Shown in pieces: positions 33,760-42,966 of a stretch of DNA of 64,000 nucleotides (the stretch's first letter is position 1; each line of letters opens with the position of its first letter). This DNA is from Microbacteriaceae bacterium MWH-Ta3 (GTDB taxonomy: Bacteria; Actinomycetota; Actinomycetes; Actinomycetales; Microbacteriaceae), in contig QBKD01000001.1 of NCBI GenBank assembly GCA_003053925.1, positions 1,302,001 through 1,366,000 on the forward strand, read 5' to 3'. The notes beneath the pieces are model-generated. The model was not told where the DNA came from, searched no databases, and saw nothing but the letters and a program-made list of their open reading frames with translations. The translations under genes were made by a program, and so were the position numbers.

Positions 33760-35208
33760 ATGAGCTTCATGGAATACGCCGCGGCGCCCGAATCCACCTC
33801 TATTCTGAATATTCGGCCCCATTACGGTCTGTTCATCAACAATGAATGGGTCGAGGGTCGTGGCGAATCGTTCACCAGCATCTCGCCGTCCACCGAGGCC
33901 GAACTGTTCACGGTGTCCGAAGCCGACGGCCGTGACGTGGATCGTGCCGTTACCGCTGCACGTGCCGCATACGACAAGGTGTGGTCGCGCATGAGCGGCG
34001 CAGAGCGCGGTAAGTACCTGTTCCGTATCGCGCGTATTTTGCAGGAACGTGCCCGAGAATTCGCTGTTGCGGAAACCGTCGATAACGGAAAGCCCATCAA
34101 GGAAACTCGCGACGTCGATGTTCCGTTGGCCGCCGCATGGTTCTTCTACTACGCCGGGTGGGCCGACAAACTGGATCACGCAGGCTTGGGCGCGAATCCA
34201 CGTTCTCTGGGCGTTGCCGCGCAGATTATCCCGTGGAATTTCCCGTTGTTGATGCTCGCGTGGAAGGTTGCCCCCGCGCTGGCAGCGGGTAACACGGTCG
34301 TCTTGAAGCCCGCAGAAACCACGCCCCTCACCGCTCTGATGTTTGCCGAGGTGTGTCAGCAGGCGGGACTGCCCGCCGGAGTCGTGAACATCCTGCCGGG
34401 CAAGGGCTCCATCACCGGTCGAGCGCTAGTCGAACACGCGGGCGTGAACAAGATCGCGTTCACGGGGTCGACCTCGGTGGGCCGCGAGATTGCGCGTTCC
34501 GTCGCGGGATCCGACACCAAGCTCACGCTGGAATTGGGCGGCAAGGGCGCGAACATCGTCTTTGATGACGCCGCACTGGATCAGGCCGTCGAGGGCATCA
34601 TTCAGGGCATTTTCTTCAACCAGGGTCACGTCTGCTGCGCGGGTTCTCGGTTGCTTGTCCAGGAAAATGTGCACGACGAGGTCCTCGAGCGCCTCACGCG
34701 ACGTCTCGCAACATTGCGATTGGGTGATCCGCTGGATAAGAACACGGACATCGGGGCCATCAACTCGCGCGAGCAGCTCGAGACTATTCACCGCATTGCG
34801 AACACCGGCGAGGCCGAGGGAGCGGAACGGTGGACCCTGGATTGTGCAATTCCCGACAAGGGCTTCTGGTATGCCCCGACGATCTTCACCAATGTCGCCG
34901 CCAGCAACACCATCGCTCGGGACGAAATCTTTGGTCCCGTCTTGTCTGTGCTCACGTTCCGCACGCCAGCCGAGGCGGTCACGAAGGCCAACAACTCGCC
35001 CTACGGCTTGTCGGCGGGTATCTGGACGGAAAAGGCAAGCCGCATGCTCACCGTCGCTGATCAACTGCGGGCGGGTGTTATTTGGGCGAACACGTTCAAC
35101 AAGTTCGATCCGGCAAGCCCATTTGGTGGATACAAGGAATCGGGATACGGCCGCGAAGGAGGCCGTCATGGCCTTGCGGCCTACCTGGCGAAGGGAGAGG
35201 GACGATGA
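33760..35208 (+). CDS. Aldehyde dehydrogenase, catalytic partner of the deoC cluster
   Basis: 482-aa NAD(P)-dependent aldehyde dehydrogenase. It has the IIPWNFPLLMLAWKVAPALA motif with the catalytic Asn, the KPAETTPLTAL NAD-binding Lys, the FTGSTSVGREI turn, Glu258 in LELGGKGANIVF and catalytic Cys292 in NQGHVCCAGSR; the 34-residue Glu-Cys spacing is that of the classical family. Placed after deoC (9 bp, AGGAG site), acetaldehyde to acetate is the likely reaction. Its stop overlaps the start of a second, shorter ALDH-like gene. Confidence 0.93.
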   Translation: MSFMEYAAAPESTSILNIRPHYGLFINNEWVEGRGESFTSISPSTEAELFTVSEADGRDVDRAVTAARAAYDKVWSRMSGAERGKYLFRIARILQERAREFAVAETVDNGKPIKETRDVDVPLAAAWFFYYAGWADKLDHAGLGANPRSLGVAAQIIPWNFPLLMLAWKVAPALAAGNTVVLKPAETTPLTALMFAEVCQQAGLPAGVVNILPGKGSITGRALVEHAGVNKIAFTGSTSVGREIARSVAGSDTKLTLELGGKGANIVFDDAALDQAVEGIIQGIFFNQGHVCCAGSRLLVQENVHDEVLERLTRRLATLRLGDPLDKNTDIGAINSREQLETIHRIANTGEAEGAERWTLDCAIPDKGFWYAPTIFTNVAASNTIARDEIFGPVLSVLTFRTPAEAVTKANNSPYGLSAGIWTEKASRMLTVADQLRAGVIWANTFNKFDPASPFGGYKESGYGREGGRHGLAAYLAKGEGR

Positions 35209-36065
35209 GCCACATGAGCATCCCCAAGACGTACAAGCTTTTCATCGGCGGTAAGTTTCCCCGCAGCGAATCGGGACGGGTGTACGACGTACACGGACCC
35301 AAGGGCGTATTCCTGGCGAACGTCGCCCAGGCCAGTCGCAAAGATGCCCGAGACGCCGTCGTTGCTGCGCGTAGTGCGCAGTCCGGCTGGGCAGGTGCCA
35401 CGGCCTACAACCGCGGACAGGTTTTGTACCGGATCGCCGAAATGCTCGACGGTCGCACCGAACAATTTGTCGCCGAGATTCGCAGTGTGACCGGAGCGAG
35501 CGACAAGGTTGCACGCGCCGAGGTACACGCCGCCGTCGATATGTGGGTGTGGTACGCCGGCTGGGCCGACAAATATGCGCAAATCGCGGGCAACGCAAAT
35601 CCCGTGTCCGGACCGTTCTTCAATCTGTCGGTGCCCGAACCAACGGGTGTTGTTGTCAGTGTCGCGTCGCAGGACACCGCATACTCGCTGATTGGCCTCG
35701 TTTCCGCCATTGCACCTGCCATCGTGACGGGCAACACCGTTGTGGTCATCGCGAACGAAGCGGCACCGCTTGCCGCGCTGTCCTTTGCTGAAGTGGTGTC
35801 GACAAGCGATGTCCCCGGCGGTGTCATCAATATCCTGACGGGGAGTGCGGCGGAAATCATGCCGTGGCTGGCGTCACACGCCGATGTCAATGCTCTCGAT
35901 CTTGCTGCGGCAAGCGGCCTGTCGACCGTGGAGTGGGAAAAGGCTGCCGCCGATACGTTGACGCGCATTGTGCGACCTCGTGCGGCATTCACCAGTCTGT
36001 CCGTGGACCGGATCGATGCTCTCGTCGAAACGAAGACCATCTGGCACACGAAGTCACTCGCGTAA
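35205..36065 (+). CDS. Short ALDH-like protein without the catalytic half (split ALDH16-like)
   Basis: 286 aa, ATGA-coupled to the full ALDH. It aligns with only the N-terminal, NAD-binding-type part of the family (KTYKLFIGGKFPRSESGRVY; AAVDMWVWYAGWADKYAQ; VSAIAPAIVTGNTVVVIANE) and then ends with TSLSVDRIDALVETKTIWHT. There is no LELGG Glu and no catalytic Cys, and the downstream sequence has no remnant of them, so this is not a recent frameshift. Full ALDH plus a non-catalytic ALDH-like module recalls ALDH16, where both lie in one chain. A structural or regulatory role is inferred. Confidence 0.75.
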   Translation: MSHMSIPKTYKLFIGGKFPRSESGRVYDVHGPKGVFLANVAQASRKDARDAVVAARSAQSGWAGATAYNRGQVLYRIAEMLDGRTEQFVAEIRSVTGASDKVARAEVHAAVDMWVWYAGWADKYAQIAGNANPVSGPFFNLSVPEPTGVVVSVASQDTAYSLIGLVSAIAPAIVTGNTVVVIANEAAPLAALSFAEVVSTSDVPGGVINILTGSAAEIMPWLASHADVNALDLAAASGLSTVEWEKAAADTLTRIVRPRAAFTSLSVDRIDALVETKTIWHTKSLA

Positions 36066-36081
36066 GCATCGCTGCGTCGCT

Positions 36082-36112
36082 ACGAGGCCCGGATTTGTGC
36101 CTGTGGCCTCGT
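36082..36112. terminator. Terminator between the ALDH operon and the ketopantoate reductase gene
   Basis: ACGAGGCC / GGCCTCGT form a perfect 8-bp stem with a 15-nt loop. Lies between convergent genes. Confidence 0.6.
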
Positions 36113-36117
36113 GGTCG

Positions 36118-37107
36118 TTAACGCAGGGGAATGCGGTCGACGACCTCGTCTGGTGTCATGAATTCGCCCGTACGAGCCACCTCACGAATCAATTCGGTCA
36201 CCGTGTGGTTGATGGGTGCCGTGCGGGAAATTTCGGCGGCAGCGTCCACGATGGCGCCGGATAGGTGGTCGACCTCGGTAGTTCGCCCGCGCTTGATGGA
36301 CTGTAACGTCGACGCGTAATTCGGCACAACACCCATTTTCTGGGCCAGTCGAAGCGGGATAAGTTGGCCCCAGCGCAGCGGAACGACCGAGAGAAAGCGC
36401 ACATCGCGGGCAGAAACCGCACCCAAATCTGCAAATTTCTCGCCGCGTGCGTATCCCACCTGGGCCACTTCACGCATGAGTGCTGTGACGATTCGGCGCA
36501 GCCCACGATGCGCAATGGTCCGTTGCACACTCAGGCCGGTGAGGGCGGGCATTGCGTTCACGGAATTGATCAGTACTTTTGTCCACGCGGCACCCGCGGG
36601 ATTTCGAGTGAGGCGAACCCTCAGTTGCGTCGACAAAATCGACCGCGTCATGTTGACGGCGTTTCGGTCACCGCCCACAACCAGTGATGCGGCATAGGTG
36701 GCGTGGATTCGTCCAGGTTCCGCAATTGTGGCGCCGAAGAGTGCCAGACCGATGGCAGCGGGATTCTCGGGGAAGCGATCGCGAACGGCGTCAAAGCCGC
36801 CGAATCCGTTCTGCACCACAAGCAGTGGCGTTGTGCTGCTAAGTTCAATCGGCGCCACGGCTGCGGCCGTTTGATGCGCTTTGACGGCCACAACAACGAG
36901 ATCAAAGCGGTCAGCAGTGCCGATGGTGTCGACCACGTGCGGGTGGCCGGTCATGTGGCCAAAAGCTCCAGCCAACGACAGCCCGTTCGCGCGGATGGCA
37001 TCGCGTTGTTCACCGCGTGCGACAATCGTCACATCGTGTCCCGCATGTTCGGCCAGGGCGGCGATGGTTCCGCCCACCGCGCCCGCTCCAATTACCGCTA
37101 ATCTCAC
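36118..37107 (-). CDS. panE: 2-dehydropantoate 2-reductase family protein
   Basis: 329 aa. N-terminal Rossmann fold with GAGAVGG (residues 7-13), LVVVAVKAHQT and VVQNGFGGFD; C-terminal helical domain with the catalytic Lys in WTKVLINSVNAMPALTG. It would reduce ketopantoate to pantoate with NADPH for coenzyme A synthesis; paralogues with other substrates exist, so the symbol is tentative. Divergent from truB with 31 bp between starts. Confidence 0.82.
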   Translation of the reverse strand: MRLAVIGAGAVGGTIAALAEHAGHDVTIVARGEQRDAIRANGLSLAGAFGHMTGHPHVVDTIGTADRFDLVVVAVKAHQTAAAVAPIELSSTTPLLVVQNGFGGFDAVRDRFPENPAAIGLALFGATIAEPGRIHATYAASLVVGGDRNAVNMTRSILSTQLRVRLTRNPAGAAWTKVLINSVNAMPALTGLSVQRTIAHRGLRRIVTALMREVAQVGYARGEKFADLGAVSARDVRFLSVVPLRWGQLIPLRLAQKMGVVPNYASTLQSIKRGRTTEVDHLSGAIVDAAAEISRTAPINHTVTELIREVARTGEFMTPDEVVDRIPLR

Positions 37108-37126
37108 TGTGCCACCCTACGCCTGA

Positions 37127-37132
37127 TAGCCT
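37127..37132 (+). promoter_or_regulatory. -10 box of truB-hemW unit (leaderless)
   Basis: TAGCCT ends exactly 6 nt before the truB GTG. Confidence 0.6.
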
Positions 37133-37138
37133 CGGACG

Positions 37139-38017
37139 GTGGTCTCTGGCATTCTCTTCGTCGATAAACCGACGGGTCCGACGTCTCATACGGTCGTGGC
37201 GCAAGCGCGCCGCGCCCTCAACACTCGTAAGGTCGGTCACGCCGGGACGCTCGATCCGATGGCGACGGGGCTGTTGACTCTGGGAGTCGGTGCGTCCACT
37301 CGTTTGTTGACCTATCTGGTGGGTTTGGACAAGCAATACACCGCCACAATTCGTTTGGGTTCCGCAACGCACACCGACGACGCCGAGGGCGAGGTCACCT
37401 TTCGTGCCGAACCTGGTGCACTGTCCAGAATCACCGAGGACGACATTCGTGCGCACGTCGCACTGTTGACCGGAACTATTAGCCAGCGACCGTCGAGCGT
37501 CTCGGCCATCAAGGTCCAGGGGAAAAGGGCGCACGAGCGCGTTCGGGAGGGCGAGGACGTTGTCCTTCCGTCGCGCACGGTCACCATTTCCCGTTTCGAT
37601 ATCGCGGGCATTCGTCGGACGGACACTGCACTCGAGGTCGATGTCGTCGTGGATTGCTCCAGTGGAACCTATATTCGGGCGCTGGCACGGGACATAGGTG
37701 ACGCGCTAGAGGTGGGCGGGCACCTCAGTGCATTGCGCCGAACCCGAGTGGGGCCCTTCTCAGTCGCCGCCGCCGTGGCGCCAGATGACATCGCCGAGAT
37801 CGCGCTGGTGCCTGCCGCCCAGGTCGCGAGTGCGCTGTTTCCGCACGTGACTGTTTCGAACGACGTTGCTCGAGACATTGTTCACGGCAAGAAGGTTTTT
37901 GTCGATGTGCCCAATGCGCCACTCGTGGCTACACTCGACGGCGACGGTGTGTTGATCGCACTGTTGTCCGTCACGAATGGAATCGGCCGCGTCGAGATTG
38001 GATTCCCCAATGTTTGA
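37139..38017 (+). CDS. truB: tRNA pseudouridine-55 synthase
   Basis: 292 aa. Isomerises U55 in the T-loop of tRNAs. The N-terminal GILFVDKPTGPTSHTVV and the catalytic Asp39 in KVGHAGTLDPMATGLL are diagnostic. RPSSVSAIKVQGKRAHERVR and SSGTYIRALARDIG follow, and the actinobacterial C-terminal extension ends GRVEIGFPNV. GTG start without ribosome site. Overlaps the next gene by 8 bp. Confidence 0.96.
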   Translation: MVSGILFVDKPTGPTSHTVVAQARRALNTRKVGHAGTLDPMATGLLTLGVGASTRLLTYLVGLDKQYTATIRLGSATHTDDAEGEVTFRAEPGALSRITEDDIRAHVALLTGTISQRPSSVSAIKVQGKRAHERVREGEDVVLPSRTVTISRFDIAGIRRTDTALEVDVVVDCSSGTYIRALARDIGDALEVGGHLSALRRTRVGPFSVAAAVAPDDIAEIALVPAAQVASALFPHVTVSNDVARDIVHGKKVFVDVPNAPLVATLDGDGVLIALLSVTNGIGRVEIGFPNV

Positions 38018-38372
38018 GTGGTTCACCTATCTGCACATTGTTCTGGCACTTGCCGTCGGCATTGTTGCGGCGGTTCAGGGAATCCGCGGTCGTGCGCCAT
38101 CGGATCTGACCGTTGTGCCGGCTGCAGGTCTTGCGGTGCTGCTGATCGTGCAGGTCATCGTCGCAATCATTGCGCCGTTGGTGGGAAATCCGCCGACAGG
38201 TGATCCGCTGGAGTTTTGGATGTACCTCTTCACCGACGTGGTGATGCTTCCCGCGATCGTCGTGTTCGCCCTGGTCGAGCGCACGCGGTGGGCAACGCTG
38301 GGTATTGCTCTCGTGGCAATGTCATCGGCGGTCATGGTGTTCCGCATGCAGGTCATCTGGGCCGGCCTGTAG
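38010..38372 (+). CDS. Small 4-TM membrane protein between truB and hemW
   Basis: 120 aa from ATG 38010 (a longer frame from 37977 lies inside truB). Hydrophobic segments lie at about 7-25, 38-60, 70-92 and 96-115. It begins MFEWFTYLHIVLALAVG and ends MQVIWAGL. I recall conserved hypothetical proteins of this size and position in actinobacteria; function unknown. Overlaps truB by 8 bp and hemW by 1 bp (TAGTG), so translation is coupled on both sides. Confidence 0.75.
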   Translation: MFEWFTYLHIVLALAVGIVAAVQGIRGRAPSDLTVVPAAGLAVLLIVQVIVAIIAPLVGNPPTGDPLEFWMYLFTDVVMLPAIVVFALVERTRWATLGIALVAMSSAVMVFRMQVIWAGL

Positions 38373-39580
38373 TGGCGCAGCTTCCACTCGGTGCACCGGC
38401 TCCGGCGAATGGGCACGTTCCGCACCGCACATCACCCGATACGCCCATGGCGGCCTACGTTCACGTGCCGTTTTGCACGGTTCGGTGCGGCTACTGTGAC
38501 TTCAACACCTACACCAGCGCGGAACTTCGGGGTGTGACGCGCCAGTCCTTTATCGACGATCTGTGCTCGGAAATACAGTTTTCGGCGGGCGTGATGACAG
38601 ATTCGCAGATTCCCGTTCGTGCGCTGTCCAGCATTTTCTTTGGCGGAGGCACACCCACACTGTTGGAACCGGCGGCGTTTGCGCGCATCCTCGATGACCT
38701 GCGGTCGGTACACGGCATTGAAACCGGCGCCGAGATCACCATCGAGGCAAACCCCGATACCGTCACGCCCACCGTTTTGCAGGACTTAGCATCGGCCGGT
38801 GTCACTCGGGTGTCCTTTGGTATGCAGTCGGCCGTGCCCAGAGTGCTGGCACTGCTGGATCGTTCCCACGATGCCACGCGCATGCCCGAGGTGGTCGAGG
38901 CAGCACGGGCGGCGGGTCTCTCGACCAGCGTCGATCTTATTTACGGCACTCCAACAGAGACCATCGACGAGTGGATGTGCTCGGTCGATGCGGCACTTGC
39001 GCTGGGAACCGACCACATTTCGGCCTATTCGCTGATTGTCGAAGAGGGCACAGCGATGGCCCGGCGGATCAGTCGCGGCGAACTTCCCGATGTTGATGAC
39101 GACACACACGCCGAAATGTACGATCGCGCCGACGAGGCCTTTGCCGCCGCGGGGCTCGAGTGGTACGAAGTCAGTAATTGGTCCGTGCCCGGCAAGGAAT
39201 CGAGGCACAACCAGGCCTATTGGCGCAGCGACGACTGGTGGGGCTACGGACCCGGTGCGCACAGTCACATCGGGGGAGTGCGCTGGTGGAACGCCAAGCA
39301 CCCAGCTGCGTATGCCGAGCGCCTCGCGGGCGGGGAGTCACCCGCGTTGGGTCGCGAAATTCTCGACGATGATCAACGTCATTTCGAGCGCATTCTGTTG
39401 CAGTCGCGCGTGCGCGCGGGCATTGATCTTGCGGAATTAGGCGAGTCCGGACGTCACGAGGTGGCGGGACTGATAGCCGACGGTCTTGTTGAGGGCGCTG
39501 CGGCCATAGCGGGCCGACTCGTCATGACCCGTCGTGGCCGTTTGCTGGCCGATGCCGTCGTGCGCCGCATCACCGACTAG
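38372..39580 (+). CDS. hemW: HemW, radical-SAM haem chaperone
   Basis: 402 aa. The CxxxCxxC cluster is Cys35-Cys39-Cys42 in HVPFCTVRCGYCDFN, with the extra Cys/aromatic context of HemW; SAM-binding GGGTPTLLE follows, then EANPDTVT and VDLIYGTPTET. Formerly called coproporphyrinogen III oxidase-like; HemW proteins bind haem and deliver it to respiratory enzymes, which may link to cytochrome bd. GTG 38372 is preferred: the N-terminal Pro-rich stretch to MAAYVHVPFC is usual in actinobacteria. The stop overlaps a convergent gene. Confidence 0.93.
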   Translation: MAQLPLGAPAPANGHVPHRTSPDTPMAAYVHVPFCTVRCGYCDFNTYTSAELRGVTRQSFIDDLCSEIQFSAGVMTDSQIPVRALSSIFFGGGTPTLLEPAAFARILDDLRSVHGIETGAEITIEANPDTVTPTVLQDLASAGVTRVSFGMQSAVPRVLALLDRSHDATRMPEVVEAARAAGLSTSVDLIYGTPTETIDEWMCSVDAALALGTDHISAYSLIVEEGTAMARRISRGELPDVDDDTHAEMYDRADEAFAAAGLEWYEVSNWSVPGKESRHNQAYWRSDDWWGYGPGAHSHIGGVRWWNAKHPAAYAERLAGGESPALGREILDDDQRHFERILLQSRVRAGIDLAELGESGRHEVAGLIADGLVEGAAAIAGRLVMTRRGRLLADAVVRRITD

Positions 39581-39960
39581 CGAAAAATCGGGGCATCAAT
39601 CTTGTAGGCGAAGTCCTCACCGCGCCAGTATTTCGCGGCACCATACAGCGGCAACACCACCTGGATCGCGAGCGCGGGTAAGAACAGCAAAATCAACGGG
39701 ATCGCGAAAATGAGGTTGAAGAACGGCACACTCCACAGTAGGAAATAGGCGGCCCAAAAGATTGTGAAGGTGATTTGCAAGTTAAAGGCCCGAGCAGATT
39801 CGGCTCGAATCGTCGCGTTGCGGGTGCGATACACAAAATACGCAACAGCAGGAACAAGAATTCCGAGGGCGCCACTGGCGTGAATGGCCGTCGCATAGAC
39901 GCGTTCGTTTTCGGGACTTAGCGGTGTATTCAGAAAATCTTGGACTCGATTAGTGCTCAT
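39577..39960 (-). CDS. DUF4870-type membrane protein
   Basis: 127 aa, three hydrophobic segments (about 28-46, 62-84, 88-112) and a polar N-terminus that begins MSTNRVQDFLNTPLSPENER. HASGALGILVPAVAYFVYR fits the DUF4870 family. Function unknown. Convergent with hemW (stops overlap) and divergent from hrcA; a GATAAT hexamer lies 7 nt before its ATG. Genes of this family often sit before hrcA in Micrococcales. Confidence 0.75.
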   Translation of the reverse strand: MSTNRVQDFLNTPLSPENERVYATAIHASGALGILVPAVAYFVYRTRNATIRAESARAFNLQITFTIFWAAYFLLWSVPFFNLIFAIPLILLFLPALAIQVVLPLYGAAKYWRGEDFAYKIDAPIFR

Positions 39961-40051
39961 GGATTTAATTATCGCACGCTCGCGTGGCGCGCAGTGCCAC
40001 AGCCATCATTCGCAGAGAACGCACGCACCCCATGTTTGGGGCGCGAATCGG

Positions 40052-40057
40052 TACACT
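40052..40057 (+). promoter_or_regulatory. -10 box of hrcA-dnaJ
   Basis: TACACT; the expected transcript start (about 40064) falls at the left edge of the CIRCE element. Confidence 0.6.
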
Positions 40058-40064
40058 AGGAGTG

Positions 40065-40091
40065 TTGGCACTCTCGACGTGCGAGTGCCAG
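40065..40091. promoter_or_regulatory. CIRCE element (HrcA operator)
   Basis: TTGGCACTC, 9 nt, GAGTGCCAG: an 8-of-9 bp inverted repeat matching the CIRCE consensus. It lies at the transcript start of hrcA, so HrcA should repress hrcA-dnaJ (and probably rsmE) until heat shock. Confidence 0.93.
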
Positions 40092-40105
40092 AAAGGTGGT
40101 CCGTC

Positions 40106-41128
40106 ATGGTGTCGGAACGAGCGCTTGAGGTATTGCGCGTTATCGTTCACGACTACGTGGCGTCGCGAGAGCCCGTTGGTTCGCGAGCCATCGTCGAACG
40201 CCACGGGTTCACCGTCTCTGCCGCCACGATTCGAAACGATATGGCGATGCTCGAAGAGGAAAACCTCATCCATGCTCCGCATACCTCGGCGGGTCGCATC
40301 CCCACCGACCTGGGATACCGGCTGTTTGTTGACCACTTCGCCGAATTGAAGCCCCTCACGACCGCGCAACGTCACGCTATCGAGCGATTCCTCGATGAGT
40401 CGGTCGACCTGGACGATGTTTTTCGGCGCACGGTCCGACTGTTGTCTCAACTGACGAACCAGGTCGCACTTGTGCAGTACCCCACCTTCGCGAACGACAC
40501 CGTGCGCCACATCGAACTGGTTCCCCTGGGGCACGGCCGCTACCTCAGCGTGCTAATCGTTGACGGCGGACGGGTCGATCAGTCACTGGTGGAACTCGAC
40601 ACGGATGTGGCCGATACGGTGATGTCCGGCCTCGGCGCGGCACTCAATGCGGCGGTCACGGGCCAGTCACTCACGAATATCGGGACAGCCCTTGCCGAGG
40701 CGGCATCGTCGATTGCCCCCGAGCATCGCGATTTGTGGGCCGTGATGAGCGACGCGGTGACAGCGCAGGCCGATTCGCAACGTGCCGACAAGCTCATCGT
40801 GGCGGGTGCGGCCAATATTGCGCTCGCTGAAGATGACTTCGGAGGAAATATAGTTCCCGTGCTGGACGCGATTGACGAACAGGTCACGCTGTTGAAGCTG
40901 TTCCGCGAAATGGACCTGGATGAACACCGCATGGGTACGCGCATTGGCCGGGAAATGAGCGGTCCCTTGGGCGATGCCTCGCTGGTTTCTAGTGAGTACT
41001 TCGTAGGTAGTGGTGAATCCGCACGCATCGGTGTTCTGGGCCCCACCCGCATGAACTACGACACAAACTTTGCGACGGTACGTGCCGTTGCCCGATATTT
41101 GTCCCGCCTGCTCGGAGAGGAAAAATGA
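40106..41128 (+). CDS. hrcA: Heat-inducible transcription repressor HrcA
   Basis: 340 aa from ATG 40106 (ribosome site AAGG at 10 nt). An N-terminal winged helix ([57 protein letters not shown]) is followed by the GAF-like and dimerisation domains ending [18 protein letters not shown]. Binds CIRCE, with stability controlled by GroEL. The frame is open upstream but that part covers the CIRCE promoter. ATGA-coupled to dnaJ. Confidence 0.96.
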   Translation: MVSERALEVLRVIVHDYVASREPVGSRAIVERHGFTVSAATIRNDMAMLEEENLIHAPHTSAGRIPTDLGYRLFVDHFAELKPLTTAQRHAIERFLDESVDLDDVFRRTVRLLSQLTNQVALVQYPTFANDTVRHIELVPLGHGRYLSVLIVDGGRVDQSLVELDTDVADTVMSGLGAALNAAVTGQSLTNIGTALAEAASSIAPEHRDLWAVMSDAVTAQADSQRADKLIVAGAANIALAEDDFGGNIVPVLDAIDEQVTLLKLFREMDLDEHRMGTRIGREMSGPLGDASLVSSEYFVGSGESARIGVLGPTRMNYDTNFATVRAVARYLSRLLGEEK

Positions 41129-42222
41129 GCGACCACTACGAGGTACTCGGCGTTGCCCGAGACGCCAGCGACAGCGACATCAAGAAGGCCTACCGCAAGC
41201 TTGCGCGTGAATTGCATCCGGATGTCAATCCCGACGATTCCGCGGCCGACCGGTTCAAGCTGGTCACACACGCGTATGACGTATTGAGCGACCCCGAACA
41301 GCGTCGAAATTACGACATGGGTGGCGGCCAGTCGGGCATGGGTGGCTTTGGATTCAACAACATGTCCGACATCTTCGATACGTTCTTCGGTGGCGGAGGT
41401 CAGCGCGGTCCTCGTTCGCGACAGGAACGAGGGTCCGATGCCCTGTTGCGTGTGGATGTCGACTTGGTTGACGTGATTTTCGGCGATACGCGCGACGTCG
41501 AGGTCGACACCGCTGTCCTCTGTGACACCTGCGAGGGCTCGTGCTGTGCCCCAGGTGTGAGCGTTCACACCTGTGACGTCTGTGGTGGATACGGTCAGGT
41601 ACAGCGCACCGTGCGTAGCTTGCTGGGCAACGTCGTGACGAGTGCGCCCTGTGGATCGTGCCGCGGTTACGGCACCGTCATTCCCTCACCGTGCCCCAGC
41701 TGCGCTGGCCACGGTCGCGTACGCGCGCGCAAGGTCGTCACGGTGACTGTGCCCAAGGGAATCGACAACGGCATGCGTGTGCAGATGACGGGGATGGGCG
41801 AGGTCGGCGAGGCAGGTGGCCCGAACGGTGACCTCTTCGTCGAGTTCCAGGTCACACCCGATGAGGTGTTCGCCCGTGACCGCGACGATTTATTCGCCAC
41901 CATTGATGTTGACATGGTGGATGCGGTCAAGGGAACGACGGTGACGCTCGAGGCCCTTGACGGGCCGGTCGAACTCACGATCAAGCCAGGTATTCAGGCG
42001 GGTGAAGTGATTACGGTTCCGGGTCGAGGGGTCGGGCACCTGCGCGGAAACGGACGTGGCGACGTGAAGTTCGGCGTACAGGTTGTGACACCCACCAAGT
42101 TGTCGGCCAAGGAAAGTGCCATCCTCGAACAGTTCGCAGCCCTGCGTCCGCCCGTTGCGCCGCGCTTTGCCACGCATAAGCAGGGCCTGTTCACGAAGCT
42201 GCGCGATCGGTTATTCGGCTAG
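41125..42222 (+). CDS. dnaJ: Chaperone DnaJ (DnaJ2 type)
   Basis: 365-aa co-chaperone that stimulates DnaK ATPase. J-domain 1-66 with HPD at 31-33, Gly/Phe-rich linker ([14 protein letters not shown]), then a cysteine-rich zinc domain with four CxxC pairs (CDTC, CDVC, CGSC, CPSC), then the substrate-binding C-terminal domains. The first CxxCxGxG repeat ends GSC instead of GSG. This is the hrcA-linked second DnaJ of actinobacteria; a dnaK-grpE-dnaJ1 locus would be elsewhere. Confidence 0.95.
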   Translation: MSDHYEVLGVARDASDSDIKKAYRKLARELHPDVNPDDSAADRFKLVTHAYDVLSDPEQRRNYDMGGGQSGMGGFGFNNMSDIFDTFFGGGGQRGPRSRQERGSDALLRVDVDLVDVIFGDTRDVEVDTAVLCDTCEGSCCAPGVSVHTCDVCGGYGQVQRTVRSLLGNVVTSAPCGSCRGYGTVIPSPCPSCAGHGRVRARKVVTVTVPKGIDNGMRVQMTGMGEVGEAGGPNGDLFVEFQVTPDEVFARDRDDLFATIDVDMVDAVKGTTVTLEALDGPVELTIKPGIQAGEVITVPGRGVGHLRGNGRGDVKFGVQVVTPTKLSAKESAILEQFAALRPPVAPRFATHKQGLFTKLRDRLFG

Positions 42223-42225
42223 GAC

Positions 42226-42951
42226 ATGGCTCACCTGTACATCGCCGAGTCTCTTACCGAATCGGACACCGCAGTTCACCTCACAGGGCCCGAGGCGCGA
42301 CATGCAGCCCAGGTTGGTCGACTGCGCGTGGGGGAAACGATTCAGGTGACCAACGGACGTGGTGTCATCGCGGCCGGTACCGCGCGCAGCGTCGAGAAGG
42401 ATTCCGTTCACATCGACATCACTGAACGACGGGTAATGCCGGCCCCTCGGCCGAGCATCACACTGGTACAGGCGCTCGCTAAGGGCGACCGCGACGAACT
42501 GGCGGTGCAGATGGCGACAGAACTGGGAATCGACCGGGTTATTCCCTGGGCGGCAGCCCGCAGCGTATCGCGTTGGGAAGGGCCCAAAATTCCCAAGGGC
42601 GTCGAGCGATGGGTGTCCATCGTTCGCGAAGCCAGCAAGCAGGCCATCCGGTCCTGGATTCCCAGCGTGGAGCAGCCCGTCACCAGCGCACAACTTGCGC
42701 GCGAGTGCGACGGAAATCGGGTGCTCATCTTGGAACCGACCGCGACGACGGCGCTCGCCGACCTCGATTGGGATGACCGGAACATTGTGTTGGTGGTCGG
42801 CCCCGAAGGTGGAATTACTCCGGCAGAAATCGAGGCGCTCACGGCAGCCGGCGCACAAACGGTGCGTTTAGGCGACACCGTGGTGCGTACCTCGACGGCG
42901 GGGGCGGCGGCACTGTCCGTTATGTCCGCCCGCCTTGGTCGTTGGTCCTGA
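42226..42951 (+). CDS. rsmE: 16S rRNA (uracil1498-N3)-methyltransferase
   Basis: 241-aa SPOUT-fold methyltransferase that methylates N3 of U1498. N-terminal PUA-like domain with HLTGPEARHAAQVGRLRVGE; SPOUT domain with QALAKGDRDELAVQMATELG, RWVSIVREASKQA, and the knot motif VGPEGGITPAEIEAL followed by RLGDTVVRTSTAGAAAL. Only 3 bp after dnaJ, so co-transcribed with the heat-shock unit. Confidence 0.95.
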   Translation: MAHLYIAESLTESDTAVHLTGPEARHAAQVGRLRVGETIQVTNGRGVIAAGTARSVEKDSVHIDITERRVMPAPRPSITLVQALAKGDRDELAVQMATELGIDRVIPWAAARSVSRWEGPKIPKGVERWVSIVREASKQAIRSWIPSVEQPVTSAQLARECDGNRVLILEPTATTALADLDWDDRNIVLVVGPEGGITPAEIEALTAAGAQTVRLGDTVVRTSTAGAAALSVMSARLGRWS

Positions 42952-42954
42952 CGG

Positions 42955-42960
42955 TAAACT
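42955..42960 (+). promoter_or_regulatory. -10 box of the HIT-phoH-ybeY-corC-era unit (leaderless)
   Basis: TAAACT ends exactly 6 nt before GTG 42967; it may give this unit transcription independent of CIRCE control. Confidence 0.65.
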
Positions 42961-42966
42961 GACACC

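Noticed and set aside
35205-36065. Frameshifted or truncated full-length aldehyde dehydrogenase
   Set aside because: No trace of the catalytic half in any frame after the stop; a terminator and a convergent gene follow at once. Better read as a genuinely short protein.
39953-40105. Upstream extension of hrcA to 39953
   Set aside because: It would translate through the CIRCE element and promoter; ATG 40106 gives the family N-terminus.
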